From assembly GCF_011378855.1 (NCBI RefSeq), contig NZ_WTLB01000030.1, positions 1 through 55,859 of the forward strand: a DNA stretch of 55,859 nt. Direction: 5' to 3'. This DNA is from Pseudoalteromonas sp. Z1A8 (GTDB lineage Bacteria; Pseudomonadota; Gammaproteobacteria; Enterobacterales; Alteromonadaceae). Under the pieces are notes generated by a model that did no database searches, was not told the DNA's origin, and saw only the letters and a list, made by a program, of their open reading frames with translations. Each line of letters opens with the position of its first letter. The first letter of the stretch is position 1. Position numbers and translations under genes: made by a program. Below are positions 1-8,160 of this stretch, one piece after another.

Positions 1-1
1 A

Positions 2-70
2 GGATGGCTTAAGTTACAAGCCATCCTGGAAGGCTACGATTTAGCAAAATCTCTTGAGCCAGACTTGTGA
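2..70 (+). CDS. C-terminal end of an unidentified protein (partial)
   Basis: An open frame enters from the left edge and ends with TGA at 68-70, giving 22 residues that finish LAKSLEPDL. I cannot name the protein from so short a tail. A 10-base perfect inverted repeat (1-10 with 18-27) lies inside it, and a second (50-57 with 71-78) spans its stop codon, so part of this may be non-coding. It reads in the same direction as the HD-GYP gene that follows. Confidence 0.4.
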   Translation, partial: GWLKLQAILEGYDLAKSLEPDL

Positions 71-78
71 TCAAGAGA
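50..78 (+). terminator. stem-loop across the end of the left partial gene
   Basis: TCTCTTGA at 50-57 pairs perfectly with TCAAGAGA at 71-78 around a 13-base loop that includes the stop codon. The next T-run (CTTTTTT) begins about 15 bases later, so this is a weak candidate for an intrinsic terminator. Confidence 0.35.
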
Positions 79-160
79 CAGCTGAAAAGTGCCTTTTTTA
101 TTTGGTCGTTACGTATAACTTTGTTAAGTTGATAAAAGATTAGCAACAGAAGTTATAAAT

Positions 161-1354
161 TTGAAAAGACTCCCTATTTCACAGTTACTCCCAGGTATGT
201 TTGTGCAAAGCGTTACCAAGCAAACCGGCAGTATTAAAATTAAAAACCAAGGCTGGGTTAAAACTCAGGCTAGTATTAATAACCTTATAAAAGCAGGCAT
301 TTTAGAAGTAGAAATAGACCCTGATAAAACCCTCATTGACTCAGTCCCTGAAAAAGATCCTATCGCGATACCTACAACAAAAATAAAGCGTGACCCTTGG
401 CAAAAAACACACAGTGCCGAACAAGAAATTGGGAAGGCAAAAAAGCTTTACGACGAAGCAAAAACACTCCAACTAAAAGCATTTAAAGACATAAAAGCAG
501 GCCGCGATATAGATATTGCGCCATTTAGAGAGCTAGCTAGTGGCTTTATGGACTCGGTTTTTAGAAACCAAGATGCACTAGCCTGCCTTACACAAATGCG
601 CCAAAAAGACGCTTACCTACTTGAGCACTCAATAAATGTCTCTATTTTAATGGGCATTTTTGCAAAGCATTTAGGCATAGAAAAAGACATTATTGTTGAG
701 CTAACAACCGGCGCACTACTGCACGATATTGGTAAAATAAAAATTCCTGATGAAGTGCTCAATAAACCAGGCCGTTTTACTGACGACGAATTTAAAATAA
801 TGAAAATGCATTCGCTTTTTAGTAAAGAAATACTAGAAGAGTCGGGCTTAACAGGTATTGCTGTTGATATTGCTGGAATGCATCACGAAAGACTCGATGG
901 TAAAGGCTATCCGTTTGGTAAGAAAGGCGATGAGATAAGTCAGTACGTACGTATGGCGTCAATTGTTGATGTGTATGATGCACTCACTGCAGAGCGTGTT
1001 TACAAAGCAGGTATGGAGCCAATAAAGGCGTTTAAAATATTAAAAGACGGATGCCCTGATAGTTTTGATCCTGTTCTACTTAATAAATTTATTCAATGTA
1101 TTGGTATCCATCCGGTAGGAACGCTCGTTAGATTATCGAGTCAAAAAGTGGGTTTGGTTACCGAGAGTAATCCAAGCACACCACTAAAACCGGTAGTTAA
1201 AACATTTTACAGCGCTAAACATAGCCGCTATACCGAAGTAAAAGATATCGATTTATCTAACAAAAAAACAGTAGATACTCTCGAATCAGCTGTTAAACCC
1301 AAAGAATATAATATTGATTTAGAACGCTTTTATAAAAATTCAATACTTTCCTAA
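161..1354 (+). CDS. HD-GYP domain c-di-GMP phosphodiesterase
   Basis: 397 residues. The N-terminus, from about residue 4, resembles the DUF3391 domain that often precedes HD-GYP. The catalytic HD-GYP core follows, with HDIGK at about residues 188-192 and HHERLDGKGYP at about 241-251, so the metal-binding residues look intact. The family hydrolyses cyclic di-GMP. No transmembrane segment or receiver domain is seen, so it is probably cytoplasmic. The start is TTG; the next Met (residue 13) would cut into the N-terminal domain. The gene faces gspB across a strong hairpin. The general function is well supported; the phenotype it controls cannot be read here. Confidence 0.9.
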   Translation: MKRLPISQLLPGMFVQSVTKQTGSIKIKNQGWVKTQASINNLIKAGILEVEIDPDKTLIDSVPEKDPIAIPTTKIKRDPWQKTHSAEQEIGKAKKLYDEAKTLQLKAFKDIKAGRDIDIAPFRELASGFMDSVFRNQDALACLTQMRQKDAYLLEHSINVSILMGIFAKHLGIEKDIIVELTTGALLHDIGKIKIPDEVLNKPGRFTDDEFKIMKMHSLFSKEILEESGLTGIAVDIAGMHHERLDGKGYPFGKKGDEISQYVRMASIVDVYDALTAERVYKAGMEPIKAFKILKDGCPDSFDPVLLNKFIQCIGIHPVGTLVRLSSQKVGLVTESNPSTPLKPVVKTFYSAKHSRYTEVKDIDLSNKKTVDTLESAVKPKEYNIDLERFYKNSILS

Positions 1355-1359
1355 AACAA

Positions 1360-1390
1360 TTGAGAGCTCAATATTCTATTGAGCTCTCAA
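1360..1390. terminator. bidirectional hairpin between convergent genes
   Basis: A 14-base perfect inverted repeat (1360-1373 with 1377-1390, loop of 3) lies between the convergent HD-GYP and gspB-like genes. On the minus strand it is followed by TTGTTTT, so it probably serves mainly the gspA-gspB operon. Confidence 0.7.
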
Positions 1391-1407
1391 ACATAATATC
1401 TAAGTAC

Positions 1408-2454
1408 TTACTGCGGCCAATCTTGCAGTGCTTTTAAGCTAAACTCATAGCCATCAAAATCAAGTACACTTTGCTCAGGTGTAATTTCTCTTACGGTTAA
1501 AGCCCCTATACTTTCCCCTTCATGTAACTCTCGGCCGTTTAACTTGATCCAACGTTTGTCAGCACTCGATGAGTAAATATGAGCCTGATATTTAATGCTA
1601 GGCAACATTGATTGCAAACCATCAGGTAGTAACTCTACAGGCTCAACACGTGATGACGTTTTTGATGCATGAGTAACTTCATAATCTTGATTTTTTTCTA
1701 CGTCTTGTATAGCTTGCGCAAACGCATTTTTAAGCGTTGTAGGCACCGCTTCAAGTTCAGGGTCGCTCACTTGTTGAGCCTGACTACTGCCATTAATTGG
1801 CTTACCCAGCACCTTATATTTACTCATATCTAGTTGAGCAGATGATGTATTTTGACTTTGATTTTGCCCAAATACAGAAGCGTTTTGCGTATTGCTTGGG
1901 GCGTAATTACTTTGTGGGTTAAATACTGGCTGATTATAATTTTGAACTGGCATTACTTGTTGCATGCTCTGTTGTTGATTATAACCTGCTGTACTCGCCC
2001 CCTGACTTGATGGCATAGGAATATATTGCCCGTTAGGGGTTAATAGCATTTGCTGCACACCAGTAGGCGTTTGCACATGCACAAGCTGCCCTTCAATCGT
2101 GGCAGTATTTGTTGAAGTTGCTTTGGCTGGTTCTAACTTAGCTATTTGTATTTTTTCAACTTCATTATCTATTTGCTTAATTTCTTTTTTAGGTGCTAAA
2201 TTTTCGCTTTCAGCCACCTTAATTACAGCGGATTGTGATGTATTTAATAAAGTAGTACCTTGAAACCACTTACCAGTAGTAAAGCCACCAGCTACTGCAA
2301 TAAAAGCACCTAAACTAGTACCAAAAACTAATGCTAATCGTCTATAACGCTTAAGTGCTTGCTGTTGCTTTAACTGCTCTGATTGCAAGTCGTACTGTTC
2401 AGCACTCATATCTGATTGCTGCGACTGCTTTAGCGCATCTAATAAATAAGACAT
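1408..2454 (-). CDS. gspB: GspB-like general secretion pathway protein B
   Basis: 348 residues. The N-terminal MSYLLDALKQSQQ is typical of GspB/ExeB-type proteins. It is followed by a transmembrane segment at about 40-62 and a long Gln/Asn-rich linker (about 110-215). The C-terminal domain (about 280-348), with WIKLNGRELHEGESI, resembles the type II secretion pilotin-like PilP/GspB domain. GspB works with the GspA ATPase at the inner membrane and periplasm to help place the GspD secretin. The ATPase gene lies 11 bases upstream, as expected for a gspAB pair. No other gsp genes are in the window. A role in another envelope machine is possible. Confidence 0.75.
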   Translation of the reverse strand: MSYLLDALKQSQQSDMSAEQYDLQSEQLKQQQALKRYRRLALVFGTSLGAFIAVAGGFTTGKWFQGTTLLNTSQSAVIKVAESENLAPKKEIKQIDNEVEKIQIAKLEPAKATSTNTATIEGQLVHVQTPTGVQQMLLTPNGQYIPMPSSQGASTAGYNQQQSMQQVMPVQNYNQPVFNPQSNYAPSNTQNASVFGQNQSQNTSSAQLDMSKYKVLGKPINGSSQAQQVSDPELEAVPTTLKNAFAQAIQDVEKNQDYEVTHASKTSSRVEPVELLPDGLQSMLPSIKYQAHIYSSSADKRWIKLNGRELHEGESIGALTVREITPEQSVLDFDGYEFSLKALQDWPQ

Positions 2455-2465
2455 AACTTACCTAA

Positions 2466-3383
2466 CTATAAAATAAATGAAAGCCCAATACCTACGGCAA
2501 ATAATGCAGCGAATGCAAGGCTATATGGTACAAATGACGTTGCTTTGTTAGCCTCATTAACTGGCGCTACAAAATCCATGGGTAATGACTCATGTGCTGA
2601 TTTTTTTATTATATCGCTATCAACTATCAACTGCTGCTTTGCAAAAGTGCCTACCAAAGCACGCTCACAGACCAAGTTCATTAATCGTGGCACACCACCG
2701 GTTAATTGATGAACAGCTTGCATGGCATCCAACGAAAAAATGCCTTTTTCACACCCTGCAACATGTAACCGATGCTTTATGTAAGCAACTGTTTGGCCTT
2801 GCGTAAGTGGTAATAAATGGTAACGAGCTGTTATTCTCTGGGCAAGTTGCCTCAGCTCATTGCGCTTTAAAAGTTCTTGTAACTCCGGTTGGCCAACCAA
2901 TACTATTTGTAATAATTTTTTATGATCGGTTTCTATATTGGTTAGCAAACGCAATTGCTCAAGCACATTAGGAGCAAGTAATTGCGCTTCATCAATAATA
3001 AGTATGGTATGCCCACCCGATTTATTATTAGTCTCTAAATGCTTTTTTATAATATCGGTAAGGCTTTTAAGCGTCGCATTATTAGTATCGTAACTAATGT
3101 TGAGCTCATCACAAATACTGGCTAATAACTCCAGCTCTGAAAGTGCTGGGTTATGTATCATCGCTACTTGAGTGTTTTCAGGCAATTGTTCTAACATGCT
3201 GCGGGTAATTGTTGTTTTACCTGTGCCTACTTCACCTGTTAATAATACAAAACCACCGTCTTCACCTAATCCGTAGGTAAGGTGTGCTAAGGCTTCTTTA
3301 TGTCGTTCACTTAAAAATAAGTAATGAGGGTTGGGCGAAATTGAAAAAGGTTTTTCATTCAGGCCAAAATAGCTTAAATACAC
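2466..3383 (-). CDS. gspA: GspA/ExeA-family AAA ATPase
   Basis: 305 residues. It begins MYLSYFGLNEKPFSISPNP, the signature start of ExeA/GspA/MshM ATPases. Walker A is GEVGTGKTT at about residues 50-58 and Walker B is ILIIDEAQ at about 127-134. The C-terminus carries one hydrophobic segment (about 285-304), so it is anchored in the inner membrane. It lacks the C-terminal peptidoglycan-binding extension of full-length ExeA and so is the short form. The start is GTG, with AAGGA eight bases upstream. It is first in an operon with the GspB-like gene. MshM of MSHA pili is an alternative, but the GspB partner favours GspA. Confidence 0.75.
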   Translation of the reverse strand: MYLSYFGLNEKPFSISPNPHYLFLSERHKEALAHLTYGLGEDGGFVLLTGEVGTGKTTITRSMLEQLPENTQVAMIHNPALSELELLASICDELNISYDTNNATLKSLTDIIKKHLETNNKSGGHTILIIDEAQLLAPNVLEQLRLLTNIETDHKKLLQIVLVGQPELQELLKRNELRQLAQRITARYHLLPLTQGQTVAYIKHRLHVAGCEKGIFSLDAMQAVHQLTGGVPRLMNLVCERALVGTFAKQQLIVDSDIIKKSAHESLPMDFVAPVNEANKATSFVPYSLAFAALFAVGIGLSFIL

Positions 3384-3495
3384 CGTGATGTTCCTTCGTA
3401 ATTAAATCACGGCCTATAATGGCAAAAAAACGCGCTAAGTGACAACGTTGTAAGCGCTTTATTATTGAAATAACGTAAATTTATGTAAAACAAAA

Positions 3496-3520
3496 AAATG
3501 CAGCCGTTTTAAGGCTGCAC
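3496..3520 (-). terminator. terminator of the DUF1566 operon
   Basis: TGCAGCC (3499-3505) pairs with GGCTGCA (3513-3519). On the minus strand the stem is followed by a run of seven T, just downstream of the 172-residue exported protein. Confidence 0.8.
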
Positions 3521-3548
3521 TTTTGTATATCAAATTTTTTGATGTACT

Positions 3549-4067
3549 TTATTTTTCGTAGCGTACTAACCGTAAATACACATTGCTGGTTTTGGCATGC
3601 AAGCTATTCAGCCCACTATCAAATTGATAAACCCACGCCGAGCTCATAGTGCTCACACCCGATGTATTTGACCAATAGTTTTGAAGCTTAGTACCAAAAA
3701 ACACCTCTTCATTAATGCTCGGCTCGGTGCAACTGTGCTCTAGAATACTCGCTAATTCTTTAATGTTAGGCATTTGCCAATCATCGTAATCTGCGGTTGT
3801 ATCATTTTTAGCACCGCGAAGCGCTTCTTGCCAAGTAAGGGAAGGTGTAGAACCTTCACAAAGCTGGGTCTCTGTATTATAAGTTTGCCCATAACTACAG
3901 CGTTGCCACATTAGTCCAGTTCCTGTATCAGAAACCGTACCGTCTGTATTTATGGTAAATCTATCTGTCGGTGTTGTGGTATCTGCACCGACGTAGCAAG
4001 TTTGCGCCGCTGCAATATTAAAGCTCAAGCTTATAGTTGCTAGTGCATAGAGTAATTTTAATTTCAT
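3549..4067 (-). CDS. exported DUF1566 (Lcl C-terminal) domain protein
   Basis: 172 residues with a Sec signal peptide (MKLKLLYALATISLSFNIAAA, cut near residue 21). The mature part has the DUF1566 pattern: GTGLMWQRC, then WQMPNIKELASILEHSC, then YWSNTSGV and a final LRLVR. Several cysteines suggest disulfides in the periplasm or outside the cell. It follows the larger DUF1566 lipoprotein by nine bases and shares its domain, so the two were probably made by duplication and act together. The domain is common in surface proteins of marine gammaproteobacteria; its biochemical role is not established. Confidence 0.75.
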   Translation of the reverse strand: MKLKLLYALATISLSFNIAAAQTCYVGADTTTPTDRFTINTDGTVSDTGTGLMWQRCSYGQTYNTETQLCEGSTPSLTWQEALRGAKNDTTADYDDWQMPNIKELASILEHSCTEPSINEEVFFGTKLQNYWSNTSGVSTMSSAWVYQFDSGLNSLHAKTSNVYLRLVRYEK

Positions 4068-4076
4068 TATTTTCTC

Positions 4077-5732
4077 CTAACGGCTTCTAACTAAACGTAC
4101 ATAAGCGAGCTTTTCTTTTGGATAAGCAAGGTCGTTACCATTACTCATATCTATAATATACGCTTGCGATAAACTTGTACCATCGGCTGCAGTTTGCGAG
4201 GTCCAGTACGGTAAATCCACACTTTCTATATCACCTGATTGAGGAATATAAGGAAAAAACGATTCGTCTATTAGCACTCTTTGCCCTTGTTTCCCGTAAT
4301 CAATTAAACCTAAAAGCTCGTTATAAGTTGGTAAGCGCCAGTTTGTACCACCACAGAAATCTAAGCTATTCACTTCGTTTATATAACTTTGCACGCCGCA
4401 ACTGGTATCATCCGGACAAGTTGAATTGGCTGTACTGGTATCGGTAAAAGTCGTAGCTCCTAAATCCCAAAAGTAATGATTTTGCCCTTCACGCAAACTT
4501 GTATTTGGCAATACTCCAGAGGATTCAGTTTTTACTTCCCATACAAGCCCAGTAACATTATCGCGTATACAGGTAAAGTCACTACTATCATCACCAACTT
4601 CATCAGCAAACTGATTAAGTTTAGTATAATCAAACGCTAAATTACCTTTGCCAACCTTATCTAAACGATTTGCATAGCTATCGCGTCCGAGCTCTGCATC
4701 TTGCGCTGGAAAGTCATCGCTTTCACAGTTAATGCGTTGTGTATTATTATAACACTCACCAACACCACTATCGTTTATAAGCCCGAGAGCTTTAGGTGAT
4801 ACATCAACAAATAAAGAGTCTGTATCGGTACGTCCTTTTGAGTCGGTTACCGTTACTTCAAAGCTCAATGTGGTCTCGGTATCTACATCAGAGGCAAAAA
4901 ATGTCGTTGTACATTGGTTGCTATTACTTAATGTTTCGGTATTACCGGTAAGTTGTTGCCATTTACACTGATAGGTATCGGTAACAGTTTCACTACTTGT
5001 TGCATCAAGCGTTACTTGTTCAAACTCTTCAATATTTTGATCAGCACCTGCATTTGCATCCACTAATTCATTTGTTTTGTTAAGCGTCATTGAATATTGC
5101 GTACTCGCCTCACCGCCTTCATCATCGGTAACGGTTAGCTGCCAAGATAAATTTACGTTACTTTCAAGTAATGGATGAGAAAAGCTAAGCGTTGACTCAT
5201 TAAAGCTCGCAATATCTAAATCAGGACCTGATAGCAATTGCCACAAGTAACTATCAATTTGGCCATTATCGTCAGGATCGCTCGACTCAAGGCCGCTCAA
5301 AGTCACCGTATCTTTGTAAACAGAAGGAAGTGTTTCAGGAGATGTTTGTGTAACAACAGCAAGAGGAAGTTGGTTATTAGAGCTCACTGAAATAGAAATA
5401 TCGTCACTAACAGCGCTACTACCTGTACTCTGATAGCTCACTCTTAAGATTATTTCACTATCAGCTTTTACATCCGGTGCGGTAAGTGTTTGCTCAGCGC
5501 CATCAAGCGGAAAGCCTTCTAGGCTTGGGCCGCTAACTTGCTGCCATGAAAACGTACCATCAGCGGGAGAGCCTTGTGCTGTGATGGTAAATTCAGTTTT
5601 TTCGATAATTTGTAAATCGATTCCAGCATTAACAGAGGTTTCTACAACTGTATTATCGCTATCACCGCCACCGCCTCCACACGCACTTAACAAACCACAA
5701 GAAATGAGAGGGATTAAAGCAAACGCTTTCAT
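4077..5732 (-). CDS. lipoprotein with Ig/PKD-like repeats and DUF1566 domain
   Basis: 551 residues from the chosen ATG. AGG lies eight bases upstream, and an in-frame GTG nine bases earlier overlaps that ribosome site. The N-terminus ends in the lipobox LLSAC followed by GGGGGDSD, so it is a lipoprotein with a flexible linker. Three repeated beta-rich units (about 30-115, 120-220, 225-310) carry PKD/Ig-like features such as DLQIIEKTEFTI, WQQVSGPS and SDPDDNGQIDSYLWQLLSGP. The C-terminal third is a DUF1566 domain with LVWEVKT, NWRLPTYNELLGLIDYG, YWTSQT and YVRLVR. Likely outer-membrane or cell-surface. The target is unknown. Confidence 0.8.
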   Translation of the reverse strand: MKAFALIPLISCGLLSACGGGGGDSDNTVVETSVNAGIDLQIIEKTEFTITAQGSPADGTFSWQQVSGPSLEGFPLDGAEQTLTAPDVKADSEIILRVSYQSTGSSAVSDDISISVSSNNQLPLAVVTQTSPETLPSVYKDTVTLSGLESSDPDDNGQIDSYLWQLLSGPDLDIASFNESTLSFSHPLLESNVNLSWQLTVTDDEGGEASTQYSMTLNKTNELVDANAGADQNIEEFEQVTLDATSSETVTDTYQCKWQQLTGNTETLSNSNQCTTTFFASDVDTETTLSFEVTVTDSKGRTDTDSLFVDVSPKALGLINDSGVGECYNNTQRINCESDDFPAQDAELGRDSYANRLDKVGKGNLAFDYTKLNQFADEVGDDSSDFTCIRDNVTGLVWEVKTESSGVLPNTSLREGQNHYFWDLGATTFTDTSTANSTCPDDTSCGVQSYINEVNSLDFCGGTNWRLPTYNELLGLIDYGKQGQRVLIDESFFPYIPQSGDIESVDLPYWTSQTAADGTSLSQAYIIDMSNGNDLAYPKEKLAYVRLVRSR

Positions 5733-5800
5733 ACGCAGCACCTTTTATGTCAAATAATTACTATAGTGTAATCACAAGCAATAAAGATGCCATTAAAGCA

Positions 5801-6133
5801 CTACAGATAAGTATCTTGATGAATACGTACAAATAGCTTTGTACCTATTTTACTATAATCAATTTTATACTCTCGACCATCTAACGCTTGAATAAACAGC
5901 AACTGCTTTTCTTCGCCAAATATATCAGCGCTACTTACATAAACCATCTCTAAATAACGCTCTTTTGCGTCGCGACGGTTTTTGGGTAACTCTTCTTTAA
6001 ATGGCTCCAAGCCATGTTGCGTTACTTTAATTTTGGGATGAATTTCAGAGTTTACAATCACTAAATCAAGTTTTTTATCTTTATGTATTATGGTATTTCG
6101 ACCACTTTTTAAAAAAGCTCTGTCTTGGCTCAT
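5801..6133 (-). CDS. hypothetical protein, 110 residues
   Basis: A soluble, lysine-rich protein with no signal peptide or membrane helix. The C-terminal half (EKQLLFIQALDGREYKIDY ... KLFVRI) looks like a small beta-rich fold. AGGAAAG lies just upstream of the ATG. It sits 21 bases downstream of the DUF2982 gene on the same strand and is probably its operon partner. I do not recognise the family. Confidence 0.65.
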   Translation of the reverse strand: MSQDRAFLKSGRNTIIHKDKKLDLVIVNSEIHPKIKVTQHGLEPFKEELPKNRRDAKERYLEMVYVSSADIFGEEKQLLFIQALDGREYKIDYSKIGTKLFVRIHQDTYL

Positions 6134-6154
6134 TTTCTTTCCTACAGTCGCAGC

Positions 6155-6859
6155 TTAATTGTTAATTTGCGACGCTATAAACTGACTAGGCTCGCGCTTC
6201 CATTTATTTAAGTTAGCACTAAATGCCCAAATATCTCTATCTAATACACTGGCAGGTAATAATAAATCGTAACCTGTTAGCAGTTGAAGGTGCTTAGTTC
6301 TGTTAGCAAACATGGCTATAAGACCAGTATAGCTTACCCCTTTATGGGATGTGTACTGTGTATCTTCTATTAACCATTCTGATGGGCAACTGCCATTTTT
6401 GCAATGTTTTTGAACAACTTGCATAAACAAATTACGCTGCTCTATTAAAAGTTTCCCTGCAATTCTTGGTGCAAAATTTGTTAAAAACTCATCTATGTCA
6501 TTTACTTTAACACCCACCGCATTGAGCTCTAAGTAATCAAGGCCATCTTCTACTTTTGGTATACCGCTGTGATGGAAGTTATTACGAGACATGCTCCAAG
6601 CCCCATATTTATGGCAATAAACAAGCTCCGACTCACTTATCAAAAGGCTATAATACGGCTCTTGAGTTTTTAAATATCCAATAAAAATAGCGGCAATACA
6701 CAAACTCACTAAAAACACTTCAAGGATGCTAATTTCACCTGGCCTTAGTAAATTAAACAACATAATAAACACTAAGCCTATAGCACCGACTGCAAGCACC
6801 TCAATTGCGTTTCGCGCACCTTGTGCCCGAAATTTAATTACATTGTTAGATTTATCCAT
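6155..6859 (-). CDS. DUF2982-like membrane protein
   Basis: 234 residues from the ATG at 6857-6859; an upstream TTG would add nine residues (MFFIWCFTN), which I consider unlikely. Two hydrophobic segments at about 20-40 and 45-63 form an N-terminal hairpin. The rest is cytoplasmic or periplasmic and includes LNAVGVKVNDIDEFLTNFAPRIA, GLIAMFANRTKHLQLLTGYDLLLP and a closing SVLDRD motif. From memory this matches the DUF2982 family of Shewanella and Pseudoalteromonas. Function unknown. Confidence 0.7.
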   Translation of the reverse strand: MDKSNNVIKFRAQGARNAIEVLAVGAIGLVFIMLFNLLRPGEISILEVFLVSLCIAAIFIGYLKTQEPYYSLLISESELVYCHKYGAWSMSRNNFHHSGIPKVEDGLDYLELNAVGVKVNDIDEFLTNFAPRIAGKLLIEQRNLFMQVVQKHCKNGSCPSEWLIEDTQYTSHKGVSYTGLIAMFANRTKHLQLLTGYDLLLPASVLDRDIWAFSANLNKWKREPSQFIASQINN

Positions 6860-7104
6860 ATTGGTAAAACACCATATAAAAAACAAACATAATAATGGCC
6901 CAAATTATGATCTTTCTTGTTGTTATACATAAGTTACAGGTCGTTTTAAATTTCATACATTACCGCTTTATCCTCAACAAAATAGGAACAATGAATAAAT
7001 CTTATTTACTTTTACGCTTAACGCACAAATTTATGAGACACATAACCGCCTTTTCTCGGTCTTATTTCGTACAATACATATAATTAATTTTCAGGTATGA
7101 AACG

Positions 7105-8157
7105 ATGTACTCAAGACAATCAGGTAAAGCTCTTTTTCCATTTATTATTACATTACTACTAATATTTAGCGTTTATTTATATTTACCCGCTAGCCACGGC
7201 GAACAAGCCGATTCATCACAAATGTCTACCCAAGTTATGGCTCATACTGTTACCTCTCAGGAAAACGCAGTGATGATAGAAGCCATTGGTAGCGCACGTG
7301 CAAACCAAGCTATTTATATAAAAAGTGCACAAAATGATTATGTCACCGATATATATTTTAAAGATGGCGACCTAGTCAGTAAAGGACAAAAACTAGTACA
7401 GCTACAAAGCCAACAAGAACAGCTTGCAGTTAAAGAGCTTGGTATTAATTTACGTGAAGAAAAACGTCAGTTAGATCGCCTAACCGAACTTTCACGTTCG
7501 CAATCAACGGCAAAGTCGTTACTTGAAGAGCAGCTATCTCGTGTTGATGCAACTGAGGCTCAACTAGAAAGCGCTAAAACAAAGTTAAATGAAATGACTA
7601 TTACCGCGCCATTTTCGGGCCTGTTAGGTAAGCGTGAAATATCAATAGGTGCCTACGTAAGCAATACAACAATAATAACCACACTTGATGATATTAGTAT
7701 TATTAAAGTTGACTTTAAAGTACCTGAAAAATATTTAGCACAATTAAATATGGGTATGAAGGTGCTTACCCAAAACGATGCCTACCCAGGGCAGACATTT
7801 ACTGGCAAGGTAACGCATATTAGCTCGCGTATTGATTCGGTAACACGCAGTGTTGAAGTAACTGCAAGTTTTGCTAATAAATCAGGCTTATTACGCCCTG
7901 GTATGTTACTAAACACAGCGCTTGAGCTTAGTAGTAACCAAGCTTTAATGGTGCCAGAAAAAGCCGTTATCCCTTTACAAGACAAACACTTTGTTTTTCA
8001 AATTCAAGACGGAATAGCTAATAAAATTGAAGTGCATGTAGCTGGCAGAAATAATGGTTGGGTTGCTATTGATGAAGGCTTAACCGATGGCGAGCAAATT
8101 GTTACTGAAGGGCTAATAAAAATTCGCTCTGGAAGTAAAGTAAGCGTAAAGGGGTAA
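7105..8157 (+). CDS. RND efflux periplasmic adaptor (membrane fusion protein)
   Basis: 350 residues. An N-terminal membrane anchor or uncleaved signal (about 10-28) is followed by the lipoyl/barrel-sandwich half-motif (SAQNDYVTDIYFKDGDLVSKGQKLVQL), an alpha-hairpin (about 100-150), and the second half (MTITAPFSGLLGKREISIGAYV). Beta-barrel and membrane-proximal domains come last. Adaptors of this type bridge an inner-membrane RND pump to an outer-membrane channel. The pump gene follows after three bases. No outer-membrane factor or regulator gene is adjacent, so the channel must be encoded elsewhere and substrates cannot be assigned. Confidence 0.92.
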   Translation: MYSRQSGKALFPFIITLLLIFSVYLYLPASHGEQADSSQMSTQVMAHTVTSQENAVMIEAIGSARANQAIYIKSAQNDYVTDIYFKDGDLVSKGQKLVQLQSQQEQLAVKELGINLREEKRQLDRLTELSRSQSTAKSLLEEQLSRVDATEAQLESAKTKLNEMTITAPFSGLLGKREISIGAYVSNTTIITTLDDISIIKVDFKVPEKYLAQLNMGMKVLTQNDAYPGQTFTGKVTHISSRIDSVTRSVEVTASFANKSGLLRPGMLLNTALELSSNQALMVPEKAVIPLQDKHFVFQIQDGIANKIEVHVAGRNNGWVAIDEGLTDGEQIVTEGLIKIRSGSKVSVKG

Positions 8158-8160
8158 TAC

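Noticed and set aside
6895..7083. 62-codon frame before the RND adaptor
   Set aside because: No ribosome site and no recognisable features; more likely the promoter region of the RND operon.
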